The notes beneath the pieces are model-generated. The model saw nothing but the letters and a program-made list of their open reading frames with translations, had not been told where the DNA came from and did not search any database. The position numbers were made by a program, and so were the translations under genes. A stretch of DNA of 64,000 nt from a virus: IMG/VR virus record IMGVR_UViG_3300032288_004964, positions 1 to 64,000 of that record; one strand, given 5' to 3'. Each line of letters opens with the position of its first letter. The first letter of the stretch is position 1. Below, in pieces: positions 25,588-32,743 of this stretch.

Positions 25588-26019
25588 ATGGATAGTTATA
25601 ATGTGAATAGAAAAGTAGCCACTTTTGGTGATTTTTCAAATAATATAGAATCTGAAAAAGAAGAATTAAAAAAGGTTAGAAGATCAACCGTTCCTAATAC
25701 TCCTGATCAACAACAACACATCGGTAACGGTAGATATAAATTCAACAAAGTTACTCGTAAGATGGATGATTTAAGTCCTGAAGAAGTTCAAGATAAATTA
25801 GATGCTATTGATGAATTAGAAGAAACTAATGAATTATTTAATTTCAAAAAAACAGGGACATTAGATAACTTAAAGAAAGATATAGAAGGCGCTTTTAGTG
25901 AAGTAGTTATTCCTTCATTTGATACTTCTCCAGGTGGAAAAGATAAATATAGTTCTAAAACTCCAACAATTGAACAAGTAATAAAAAATATAGAAGAAGT
26001 TATATCTAAATATAAATAA
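25588..26019 (+). CDS. Small acidic phage protein of unknown function
   Basis: 143 residues, charged and probably largely disordered at the N-terminus ('KVATFGDFSNNIESEKEELKK'), with a helical acidic centre ('LSPEEVQDKLDAIDELEETNELF'). No recognised domain. It has its own promoter-like box and ends at a strong terminator, so it is probably monocistronic. A virion role is possible from context. Confidence 0.65.
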   Translation: MDSYNVNRKVATFGDFSNNIESEKEELKKVRRSTVPNTPDQQQHIGNGRYKFNKVTRKMDDLSPEEVQDKLDAIDELEETNELFNFKKTGTLDNLKKDIEGAFSEVVIPSFDTSPGGKDKYSSKTPTIEQVIKNIEEVISKYK

Positions 26020-26022
26020 TAA

Positions 26023-26048
26023 AAAACCTCAGATTTCTCTGAGGTTTT
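26023..26048. terminator. Bidirectional hairpin terminator
   Basis: AAAACCTCAGA / TCTGAGGTTTT stem (11 bp) with a 4-base loop between convergent genes ending at 26019 (+) and 26050 (-). Confidence 0.9.
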
Positions 26049-26049
26049 T

Positions 26050-26271
26050 TTATTTAAATATTTTATTTAATTTATATTCCCTTTTATCTTCTAATTCAAG
26101 TGGTTCAGCTATTAACTCACCATCTGATATTTTAATCTCCCATTTATTACCAGTCTTTTCATCTAGGAGAACCAATTTACTAATAACAGTATTACCATCA
26201 GAGTCTATGTGTAAAGAATTAGATCCATTAGGGTTATTAATTTGAAATGTATTACTTATTTGTCTAGCCAT
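26050..26271 (-). CDS. Small protein of unknown function
   Basis: 73 residues, not recognised. Beta-rich sequence ('NSLHIDSDGNTVISKLVLLDEKTGNKWEIKISDGELI') resembling a short strand-rich phage protein; no membrane segment. It follows the Dam-like gene by 2 bp on the minus strand and ends at the bidirectional terminator. Function unknown. Confidence 0.6.
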   Translation of the reverse strand: MARQISNTFQINNPNGSNSLHIDSDGNTVISKLVLLDEKTGNKWEIKISDGELIAEPLELEDKREYKLNKIFK

Positions 26272-26273
26272 GT

Positions 26274-27218
26274 TTATAGTTTTTTACCAGTTGATGGGTC
26301 ATAGTTCATAATTAATAACTCAACTCCCTTAGCTTGTTCACCTTTGCCTTCTGAGTTATTACCACCTTGTGCTGAACTTCTAAAAACTTCTTTTTCAGTC
26401 CAGATATATTTGTCTCTTGGTAACAATTCTTCTAATAAAGGAAAATAGTAATAAGATAGTGACCAACGACATTTTGATTTTTTAATTAAATCTAATAGCC
26501 TTCTGTGTGATGCTGGTCCAAACATACCTTCTTTATCAGCTCCATACCAAGATAATCTTTTGGCATCATCATCTCCATTTTCATCAGGTCTGTGATATGG
26601 TGGGTCTAAATATAGATAAGTATCTTCTGAGTCATATTTATTAATAAGTTCTTCAAAATCAATATTAAGAAACTCCTTAATAGTGGATAACTTATCTGTG
26701 TATTTATTTTTCTTTAATTTATCAATAAGAACTTCTAGTTTCAAACGGTCTTTATCTTTCTTATAACCATTGAAACCAGCTCCTCTTGGATAAACCGAGT
26801 TGTGAGCTGATGTAATTAAGAAAGCATAAATTGCTGCTTTTTCAAAATCACCAATTTCAAAGTCCATATTATCTAGAAAATCATTCTTGATATATTCTCT
26901 ATAAATACCCTTATAGAAATCCCATTTTTTCAAAGGGTCTGTTTCTGTTGTATTTAGTAAGGTTTTTTTAAGATTCTCTAAGTGAATAACAAACTCAGCT
27001 GGTTGAGATGCACACTTATATAAATTAACTTGGTGACGGTTTTTATCATTATAGATAACTACATCAAACTTTAGTTTTGGATCATCCATATATGTTCCCA
27101 TTGAGCCAGAAAATGGTTCTAGATAAGTTTTGATACTACCATCTTTAGGTATTTTTGAATTTATAAATTCAATAAAAATATTTGAGGATTTTCCTCCAAA
27201 ATAACTTATAACTGACAT
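26274..27218 (-). CDS. dam: DNA adenine methyltransferase (D12/Dam class)
   Basis: 314 residues. The SAM-binding motif region 'YFGGKSSNIFIEFI' is at residues 6-19, 'YLEPFSGSMGTYM' at 32-44 and the catalytic DPPY at 205-208, in the order typical of D12-class N6-adenine methyltransferases (Dam family). It methylates adenine in a specific DNA site; in phages this usually protects DNA from host restriction. No partner restriction enzyme is nearby, so it acts as an orphan. The recognition site cannot be predicted from sequence. It lies in a minus-strand cluster with the NADAR gene (7 bp away), which also looks defensive. Confidence 0.88.
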   Translation of the reverse strand: MSVISYFGGKSSNIFIEFINSKIPKDGSIKTYLEPFSGSMGTYMDDPKLKFDVVIYNDKNRHQVNLYKCASQPAEFVIHLENLKKTLLNTTETDPLKKWDFYKGIYREYIKNDFLDNMDFEIGDFEKAAIYAFLITSAHNSVYPRGAGFNGYKKDKDRLKLEVLIDKLKKNKYTDKLSTIKEFLNIDFEELINKYDSEDTYLYLDPPYHRPDENGDDDAKRLSWYGADKEGMFGPASHRRLLDLIKKSKCRWSLSYYYFPLLEELLPRDKYIWTEKEVFRSSAQGGNNSEGKGEQAKGVELLIMNYDPSTGKKL

Positions 27219-27225
27219 TTTAATT

Positions 27226-27741
27226 TTATTTATTTTTATATTTGATTTGGTCTTCTAATGAAGGTCTTTGATTTCTCGGTGTTAATTCATCTCTAACTTC
27301 CATTAGAATTTTACCAAGATGATTTTGTCCTTTATCGCCACATTTATCACAGGTACATATACCCCAGTAGACATCGTGCCAATAATTACCTTCAACTATG
27401 TCTTGATTAGATGTATTAATTAGCATTTCTTTTAATTCTGGATTGTTTTTAAATTTCTGTCTAACTGCCCAGTTCATTACTTCTAATTTCTTTTCATCCC
27501 AGTTACTTCTTAGTTTAACTTTACTTCCAATCTTTTTAACTTCAGCTGGATTTTTAACTAAAGCTATCATTTCTCTAAAATCTCCAGGTGTGTAGTATTT
27601 ACCATTGATTAGTTGTTGGTCATTAACTTTCATGGCTACATAAAAGTTTTCCACTGATGGATATTTAATACCTTGATGTTCTATTTCACAAGGGTAAAAA
27701 TTAGATAAGAATCTATATCTGCCTTCAAATTTATTTATCAT
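27226..27741 (-). CDS. NADAR (YbiA-like) N-glycosidase domain protein
   Basis: 171 residues covering a full NADAR/YbiA domain: 'FEGRYRFLSNFYPCEI' near the N-terminus, 'YPSVENFYVAMK', 'NWDEKKLEVMNWAVRQKFKNNPELKEMLINT', then 'IVEGNYWHDVYWGICTC' and 'GQNHLGKILMEVR'. NADAR proteins cleave N-glycosidic bonds of ADP-ribose-linked substrates; some remove ADP-ribose from guanine and act as antitoxins to DarT-type toxins. A phage copy next to a Dam methylase may counter host ADP-ribosylation defence or act in NAD metabolism. The family is clear; the role is inference. Confidence 0.85.
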   Translation of the reverse strand: MINKFEGRYRFLSNFYPCEIEHQGIKYPSVENFYVAMKVNDQQLINGKYYTPGDFREMIALVKNPAEVKKIGSKVKLRSNWDEKKLEVMNWAVRQKFKNNPELKEMLINTSNQDIVEGNYWHDVYWGICTCDKCGDKGQNHLGKILMEVRDELTPRNQRPSLEDQIKYKNK

Positions 27742-27770
27742 ACTTATTATATTAAATAATGTTTAATTGT

Positions 27771-28085
27771 TTACCAATACCAAGGTCCGTCTTTATAATT
27801 ATCTTCAAATACAAAATTATCAGATATGTTAATTAGCTTATAAAGGATTACTTTAGATTTAGCTCTTTGAATTCTATTTAATTTTTTACGATAGTGTTTA
27901 GGGGCAGTACTATACCATCCATAATATTCATTATAGAATTTGTACAGAAATTTTCTGTTTATTTCTTCTTCTCTAGTTGATGTTAGATAGTTTCTACTGC
28001 TTCTACTAAAAATAGCAGCATCTTCTAGTTTAAGTGAAATATATTCTTTTTCTCTTAACCAGTGTTTGTTTGTGTGTTTTGACAT
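27771..28085 (-). CDS. Small basic phage protein of unknown function
   Basis: 104 residues with many Arg, Lys, Tyr and Trp ('YGWYSTAPKHYRKKLNRIQRAKSKVILYKLI'). No recognised domain; a nucleic-acid-binding role is possible from the charge. It sits between the NADAR gene and the tmRNA on the minus strand. A TATATTTG box (28146-28153) upstream may be its promoter. Confidence 0.6.
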   Translation of the reverse strand: MSKHTNKHWLREKEYISLKLEDAAIFSRSSRNYLTSTREEEINRKFLYKFYNEYYGWYSTAPKHYRKKLNRIQRAKSKVILYKLINISDNFVFEDNYKDGPWYW

Positions 28086-28145
28086 ATTGTAAGTTATTTT
28101 TTAAATACTTACATGTCAATTCTATCTCTTAATTTTTTCATACTA

Positions 28146-28153
28146 CAAATATA
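28146..28153 (-). promoter_or_regulatory. Candidate host-type -7 box (TATATTTG)
   Basis: Matches the Bacteroidota TAnnTTTG -7 element on the minus strand, upstream of the 27771-28085 gene. No clear -33 TTTG at the expected distance, so support is partial. Confidence 0.35.
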
Positions 28154-28173
28154 TATAATTTTATTTAAATTGT

Positions 28174-28202
28174 AAAAACCCACAATTTTATTGTGGGTTT
28201 TT
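28174..28202 (-). terminator. tmRNA terminator
   Basis: AAAAACCCACAAT / ATTGTGGGTTTTT stem (13 bp) with a 3-base loop, 4 bp beyond the tmRNA 3' end on the minus strand. Confidence 0.9.
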
Positions 28203-28206
28203 CTTG

Positions 28207-28584
28207 TGGAGATGAACGGTTCTGCCACCGATGTCTTAATAGTTGTTTATATTTATTCTTTTACAGGCTTAGTTATGTTTTTCTAAACTAACAAAATAGA
28301 TACTTTTTTTGAAGGACTCTAAAAAGTTACAAAAAATGGTCTCACCTTTTTTATCCTGTGTGAATCAGGTTGGAGAATTTTTTGATAGTAACTGTTTATT
28401 AGACAGTTGCTAGATCTTCTACCAAGATCATGTTGTTTTGTAGAGCCGCTACTAAATCTTCACGAGTTCCTACTTCATTTGTTTTGCCATTTACGACGTG
28501 TTACTTAATTTATTAATCGGACACTTAACCACCCGATACCTGCATAACTACCACCACACTACCAATCAATTCTAAAACATCCCC
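28207..28584 (-). ncRNA. ssrA: Phage-encoded transfer-messenger RNA (tmRNA)
   Basis: On the minus strand the 5' end reads GGGGATGTTTTAGAATTGAT, the usual tmRNA start. The 3' end CATCTCC pairs with GGGGATG over 7 bp (one G-U) to form the acceptor stem. A tag reading frame (28399-28488) starts after CGTAAAT at a GGC resume codon and ends in TAATAA. Both stops sit in the loop of a 6-bp helix (AACTGT/ACAGTT, 28390-28408), as in tmRNA helix 5. PK1-like ATCGG/CCGAT pairing precedes the tag. The CCA end is not encoded (ACAA follows the stem). A host-type promoter lies upstream and a terminator directly downstream. tmRNA rescues stalled ribosomes and tags the nascent protein. The T-arm is unusual (see findings). 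Confidence 0.88.
28399..28488 (-). other. tmRNA tag reading frame (29 residues)
   Basis: From GGC at 28488 to the first TAA at 28399-28401, followed at once by a second TAA. The peptide begins GKTNE, matching the G-E-T-N / G-E-N-N start of Bacteroidota tags, but is 29 residues rather than about 9-10 and ends EDLATV instead of the usual ALAA degron. Confidence 0.75.
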
Positions 28585-28606
28585 AAGTGTTATAATTATT
28601 ACATTA

Positions 28607-28637
28607 CAAAGATATATATAATATTCCAAAAGTCAAA
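28607..28637 (-). promoter_or_regulatory. Bacteroidota-type promoter of the tmRNA
   Basis: On the minus strand TTTG (28634-28637), exactly 19 bases, then TATCTTTG (28607-28614), fitting the TTTG-N19-TAnnTTTG consensus. It lies 22 bp before the mature tmRNA 5' end, leaving a short leader for RNase P removal. Confidence 0.75.
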
Positions 28638-28653
28638 AAAGTTTAAAAATAAA

Positions 28654-29103
28654 TTAGAAAGGAGCTTCATCATCTTCTAATCCTTCTCCATAATAGAAGT
28701 TAAATACTAAAAGTGGTTTGCCATCTTTAGTTTCCCACATTTCAAATTCAGAGTCATATTGAGGAAGAATATCTCTTTTTAATCTTTTAGCAGTGTCAAA
28801 AACACTTATAATTGATTCAATCTTTTCTCTATAACCCATAGTAACTGATATTGTTATATCAAGTTCATCATGTTCAACATAAACATCTTTAATACCTTTA
28901 TTCTTGAACATAGTTCTTAGTAAATATAGAAGGTTATCCATATCTGAATCACCAATCATTTCATCTTCCTCTTCTTCTTCGGTTGCCTTCTTTGAATGAT
29001 TTGGTCTACCAAAAAGATATTCATCATCATTATAATATGATTCATCTTCATCATAATCTTGTTCGTATTCTTCGAATAGTTCTTTATAATTCTTTAGTTT
29101 CAT
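28654..29103 (-). CDS. Acidic tagged phage protein of unknown function
   Basis: 149 residues starting MKLKNYKELFEEYEQD, matching the shared N-terminal motif with an L-F-E site at residues 9-11. Residues 12-55 are extremely acidic (runs of Asp, Glu and Tyr); the C-terminal part is a small alpha/beta region ('IKDVYVEHDELDITISVTMGYREKIESII'). Not recognised. It follows the M20/M42-like peptidase gene by 1 bp in the same operon. A packaged acidic head protein is one possibility; unproven. Confidence 0.65.
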   Translation of the reverse strand: MKLKNYKELFEEYEQDYDEDESYYNDDEYLFGRPNHSKKATEEEEEDEMIGDSDMDNLLYLLRTMFKNKGIKDVYVEHDELDITISVTMGYREKIESIISVFDTAKRLKRDILPQYDSEFEMWETKDGKPLLVFNFYYGEGLEDDEAPF

Positions 29104-29104
29104 A

Positions 29105-30454
29105 TTATTTTAATTCAATTTTTAAATATGTTCCGTCAAACATAATATCTGGATCCATTTTATACTTCATTAGAAGTGATTTTAATGATGATAGTCCATC
29201 AGATATTGATTCTATATCAGAATCATCTAAATCTACTCTTATAAAGACTTTACCATTATCTCCAATCATTTTAACTTCTAATTCAAATACTGTTGATTTA
29301 ACATCAGCGATTAATCCTTTGTGTTTTTGTATAATCTCTTGATTTATACCAACTTTTCTTACTGTTGGTAGTGAATTCCAATTAACTTTTATAGAAGCCT
29401 CACATAATGAGATAAGGTAATTCATATTTTGATATTCTTGGCCTGTGTGTTCATGGAAATAGCCTACTGATATATTAGTACATTCTCTAATATCATCTAT
29501 AAATGATGCTGAATCTGTGTATATTCCTGTAGGATCTAATGATAAATCTAATCCATTTTTGTTATATTCTTTACATAAAGCTGTTCCAAATTCATCTGAA
29601 CAACATCTTCTTCCTAATTGTGAAGTAATAACTGAGTGATAGTTTCTTCTATCAAAAGAAACACATCTTTTAATATCTTTTAGATAAGATACTTTATCAT
29701 ATATTAATGATAGTTTATTTGAACCTATCCCACCTCTTTCTTCTCCTATAAAGAAGTAGTAAAGACCGGGTATATTATGTTCCATCATGTATAACATTAC
29801 TGCTACTCCTGACTTATCATCAGCTCCTAATATAGTACTTTCATCTGTTACAATATATTCTTCATCATTCTCAATCATAGAGAATAATTTAGTATTTTTT
29901 TGTTCCCTATCAGCTGTGTCTAAATGTGATGTAAACATTGTTTGTGGATTTTTACCTATTATTTTATAATAGTTTCCTACTTCATCTTTTTGCAAAGAAG
30001 GTAAGAACTGAAGGACTTCATCTTCATGTCCGTGTGGATATGTTTTAGTAACTAAAGAAAGGAATGTAGACCTAACATCTTTTGGATTATATGAGAACTC
30101 TTTAGTCTCAATAGGTGTTCCTGGTTGAACAGGTTCTCCTTTTCTTATTTTATTATATAATCTTGAGAATTCACTAGCTTCTTTATCACTTATTATACCA
30201 GGGAAATAGTATCTAACAAACTTACCTATTTTCATAGGTGTTACTTTTCCGTCTATTGTTACATCAAAAGACCAATCTTGTTTAGATACATCTACTTTTG
30301 ATATTTTTAGTCCATTATGAAATTTAGCATCTGGTTCAATCATCCAAAGTAATTCAAAAGCCAAATAATTATTTTCAGCTTCTAATTTTTTTAGAATGTT
30401 ATAAAACTCTTCAGTAAATATCATTTTAATTCTTTCCGGTGTTTGATCTGCCAT
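29105..30454 (-). CDS. M20/M42-like zinc aminopeptidase with phage-specific N-terminus
   Basis: 449 residues. Residues 1-140 are a region I do not recognise. The rest carries the metal-binding signatures of the M20/M28/M42 co-catalytic metallopeptidases: 'FTSHLDTAD' (H177, D179), 'STILGADDKSGVAVML' (D212 bridging Asp), 'FFIGEERGGIGS' (E238-E239) and 'VSFDRRN'. These enzymes trim peptides or dipeptides, usually in the cytoplasm. It lies between a tagged acidic protein and the NFACT-R gene on the minus strand behind its own AT-box. A phage copy is uncommon; a role in recycling peptides or processing virion proteins is speculation. All visible catalytic residues are present. Confidence 0.75.
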   Translation of the reverse strand: MADQTPERIKMIFTEEFYNILKKLEAENNYLAFELLWMIEPDAKFHNGLKISKVDVSKQDWSFDVTIDGKVTPMKIGKFVRYYFPGIISDKEASEFSRLYNKIRKGEPVQPGTPIETKEFSYNPKDVRSTFLSLVTKTYPHGHEDEVLQFLPSLQKDEVGNYYKIIGKNPQTMFTSHLDTADREQKNTKLFSMIENDEEYIVTDESTILGADDKSGVAVMLYMMEHNIPGLYYFFIGEERGGIGSNKLSLIYDKVSYLKDIKRCVSFDRRNYHSVITSQLGRRCCSDEFGTALCKEYNKNGLDLSLDPTGIYTDSASFIDDIRECTNISVGYFHEHTGQEYQNMNYLISLCEASIKVNWNSLPTVRKVGINQEIIQKHKGLIADVKSTVFELEVKMIGDNGKVFIRVDLDDSDIESISDGLSSLKSLLMKYKMDPDIMFDGTYLKIELK

Positions 30455-30475
30455 TTCTATAATAATTTTATTAGA

Positions 30476-30486
30476 GTATATATTAA
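30476..30486 (-). promoter_or_regulatory. Candidate late promoter (TTAATATATAC, minus strand)
   Basis: Perfect motif copy, 21 bp upstream of the peptidase start at 30454. Confidence 0.6.
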
Positions 30487-30490
30487 TTAT

Positions 30491-30907
30491 TTAAATTATA
30501 ATTTCATATGAATTTGTATAATCAACCTTTACTTGACCATCATTCATACCTTTTTCTTTTTTAACAAACTTTCTTTGACAATAAACAATAGTAGCTTTTT
30601 CATCTTTTGGTGATTTACTATTCTTTTTAGCGAATTCTGCCGCCTTTTTTAAAACTTCTTTACTTGGAATTAACATTTCTTTTGTTGATGTTATTTCTTT
30701 TGTTTTAATCACAACATGACTACCAGGAACTCCTTTAACATGCATCCATATATCATCATTTTCTGCTATATTAAATGTTAGATAATCATTAGACTTGGCA
30801 TCTTTACCAATATAGACTGTAAATCCATCTATTTCCTTCTTTTGTATATTTGGAAATTTATCCTTTTTAGATTCTAAATATAATTTGAAATTACTAATGT
30901 GTTTCAT
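30491..30907 (-). CDS. Stand-alone NFACT-R (DUF814) domain protein
   Basis: 138 residues. Residues about 28-135 form an NFACT-R domain with the diagnostic 'DDIWMHVKGVPGSHVVIK' (51-68) and 'KATIVYCQRKFVKK'. In RqcH/Rqc2/NEMF this domain belongs to the protein that binds stalled large ribosomal subunits and directs C-terminal tailing. Small stand-alone NFACT-R proteins lack the NFACT-N and coiled-coil parts. Residues 1-13 (MKHISNFKLYLES) fit the shared N-terminal motif. It lies close to the tmRNA (28.2-28.6 kb), so a role in ribosome rescue or its inhibition is a reasonable inference. Confidence 0.82.
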   Translation of the reverse strand: MKHISNFKLYLESKKDKFPNIQKKEIDGFTVYIGKDAKSNDYLTFNIAENDDIWMHVKGVPGSHVVIKTKEITSTKEMLIPSKEVLKKAAEFAKKNSKSPKDEKATIVYCQRKFVKKEKGMNDGQVKVDYTNSYEIII

Positions 30908-30910
30908 AAT

Positions 30911-30921
30911 GTATATATTAA
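30911..30921 (-). promoter_or_regulatory. Candidate late promoter (TTAATATATAC, minus strand)
   Basis: Perfect motif copy, 3 bp upstream of the NFACT-R start codon. Confidence 0.55.
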
Positions 30922-30933
30922 TTATTTAAAAAG

Positions 30934-30959
30934 AAAAAAGACCCCGAAGAGTCTTTTTT
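30934..30959 (-). terminator. Terminator of the capsid gene
   Basis: AAAAAAGAC / GTCTTTTTT stem with an 8-base loop, 22 bp beyond the capsid stop codon on the minus strand. Confidence 0.8.
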
Positions 30960-30981
30960 CAAAATTATAATCATTTTATGA

Positions 30982-32664
30982 TTAGTTAAGGTACTGTTTA
31001 GTATCAGTAACTGTAATAGTCATAAATTGTTTTTGAGGATACCAACCCACTTCAGCAACTGCATATCTTGATCTTAGTAACATTCTTGGTGCGAAAGTCG
31101 CTTCAGAAATTACAGAGATAGACTGAGCCATTAAATAAGGTACGAAAATGATACCTGGTTGGTCAGGATTGTTCTTTCTACCAAGAACGATTCTGTTGTC
31201 ATTATACTTCATGTATGGATCAACATAGATAGAAATATCTCCAATAGAACCTACTGGGTAAAGTTGACCTTGAGAGTTCATCTTAGATTTAACTGGGTTA
31301 ATTGTGTAACCAGAAATATCAGATAAAGCTGCTGCAAGACCTCCGTTTGTGATAAGGTATTGAGCTGGACCAACACGTCCTTCAGTTGCGATGTAGTTAG
31401 ATGCGTGAGCGATCTTAGTAACTAATTTTCTTTGAACTGCGTGTGTAGTTTCACCACCTAAAGTAGATGTAGCGTAAGCTGTATCTAAGTCAAAGATAGT
31501 AACTGCTGCTCCACCTGCTGTAGAAGCTGGTGCGTTAGTAGCATTAAGAGCACCCATTTCGAAAATCTTAGCAACAATTTGTTTAGAGATTGTTTGAGAT
31601 AATTCGTTAACAAGGATTGACTCCATTTTTTGAACGATATCCATACCTGTGTTAGCTTTGATATCTTCGATTTCAGTTCTTCTTAAAGCTGAAGATACTT
31701 CAATAGTACCAACTGCGATAGTCTTAGAAGAAATCTTAGGACCAATTACACCAGCATAGTTATCATCATCAGCTTGTCTTCCCATTGGGTAAGAACCAGC
31801 AGCTTGACCGCTAGAAGCAGATGTCCAGTTTGCAGAGAAACCTGGGATATGATCTTCTAAAGCTGAAATTAATTCAATAGATAAAGTACCAAATGAAGAA
31901 GCTGTAACACCAGCGATGTTAGTAATAACTGCTGTCATTGCACCTGTAGCAGGGAATGTGTTATCTGCTGCAACAAAAGTGTTAGGAACTACATTGCTAC
32001 CAGAAGTGTTAGCTTGTCTGTAAGCTCTGAACATTGGGTGACCATCGATACGAGAGAAACCTAAGAATTCAACTTGGTTAGTTTTTGTACCTGGCTCAGA
32101 GTAAGCTAAAACACCAGTTGAAATGTTATTCCACATTCTACCGTTAGATAAACCACCTGAGTTTTGAACAATACTAGATGCTGTTAAACCTGCTGTTAAA
32201 GCCGCGTTAACTGCTGTTAAGCTAGTAGCACTAAGTTTGAACACCATTGGTCTATCATTGTAGTTCTGGTTGATATCATCATATTGAAAATCAATATAAA
32301 GTAAGTCGATTTTTGGACCAGGAGTTGGCTTTACAGCTACTAAGTCTAAACCGATTGTTTGAGCAGCAATTTTCATAGCTACTGGAAGTAAGTTTTGACC
32401 TACATCTCCATTACCTGCTTGAGCACCTACACCAGCACCGTAAGCACCACCTAAAGTGTTACCTGCTAATGAACCTACTACTGGGTTTAATACAGCTCCC
32501 ATACCTGCTACGTTTGTAGCGTTAACGTAAGCGTTTTCATTGATTGAGTGAAATTCAGCATATTCAGCCATCCATTCAGCTCTTTCTCCAGTTACACCCA
32601 TGTTCTCTAATACTGGAGACCACTTCTTAACTGCTTTTTGTTTGTCTATTCTAATGTGTGACAT
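30982..32664 (-). CDS. gp23: Major capsid protein (T4 gp23-like)
   Basis: 560 residues, close to T4 gp23 (521). The conserved block 'MKIAAQTIGLDLVAVKPTPGP' at about residues 96-116 and 'LLYIDFQYDD' are diagnostic of T4-type capsid proteins. The N-terminal segment ends in an I-N-E site (I41-E43), matching the I/L-x-E consensus of gp21-type proteases, so maturation cleavage after E43 is likely. It is preceded on the minus strand by the fused protease-scaffold gene and has its own terminator and a weak AT-box upstream (32691-32700). Forms the hexameric head shell. Confidence 0.93.
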   Translation of the reverse strand: MSHIRIDKQKAVKKWSPVLENMGVTGERAEWMAEYAEFHSINENAYVNATNVAGMGAVLNPVVGSLAGNTLGGAYGAGVGAQAGNGDVGQNLLPVAMKIAAQTIGLDLVAVKPTPGPKIDLLYIDFQYDDINQNYNDRPMVFKLSATSLTAVNAALTAGLTASSIVQNSGGLSNGRMWNNISTGVLAYSEPGTKTNQVEFLGFSRIDGHPMFRAYRQANTSGSNVVPNTFVAADNTFPATGAMTAVITNIAGVTASSFGTLSIELISALEDHIPGFSANWTSASSGQAAGSYPMGRQADDDNYAGVIGPKISSKTIAVGTIEVSSALRRTEIEDIKANTGMDIVQKMESILVNELSQTISKQIVAKIFEMGALNATNAPASTAGGAAVTIFDLDTAYATSTLGGETTHAVQRKLVTKIAHASNYIATEGRVGPAQYLITNGGLAAALSDISGYTINPVKSKMNSQGQLYPVGSIGDISIYVDPYMKYNDNRIVLGRKNNPDQPGIIFVPYLMAQSISVISEATFAPRMLLRSRYAVAEVGWYPQKQFMTITVTDTKQYLN

Positions 32665-32710
32665 ATTATTTTATTATTTTTTTTTATGATCTATATATTC
32701 TCCTGTTAAA

Positions 32711-32729
32711 ACTCTTATTTTTCAAGAGT
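32711..32729 (-). terminator. Hairpin between protease-scaffold and capsid genes
   Basis: ACTCTT / AAGAGT stem with a 7-base loop followed on the minus strand by TTTTAA. May be a partial terminator or attenuator allowing higher capsid expression. Confidence 0.5.
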
Positions 32730-32743
32730 GGATTTTTTATAGA

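Noticed and set aside
28086-28653. tRNA cluster in the long non-coding stretch
   Set aside because: No cloverleaf with anticodon loop; the acceptor-like ends belong to one tmRNA.
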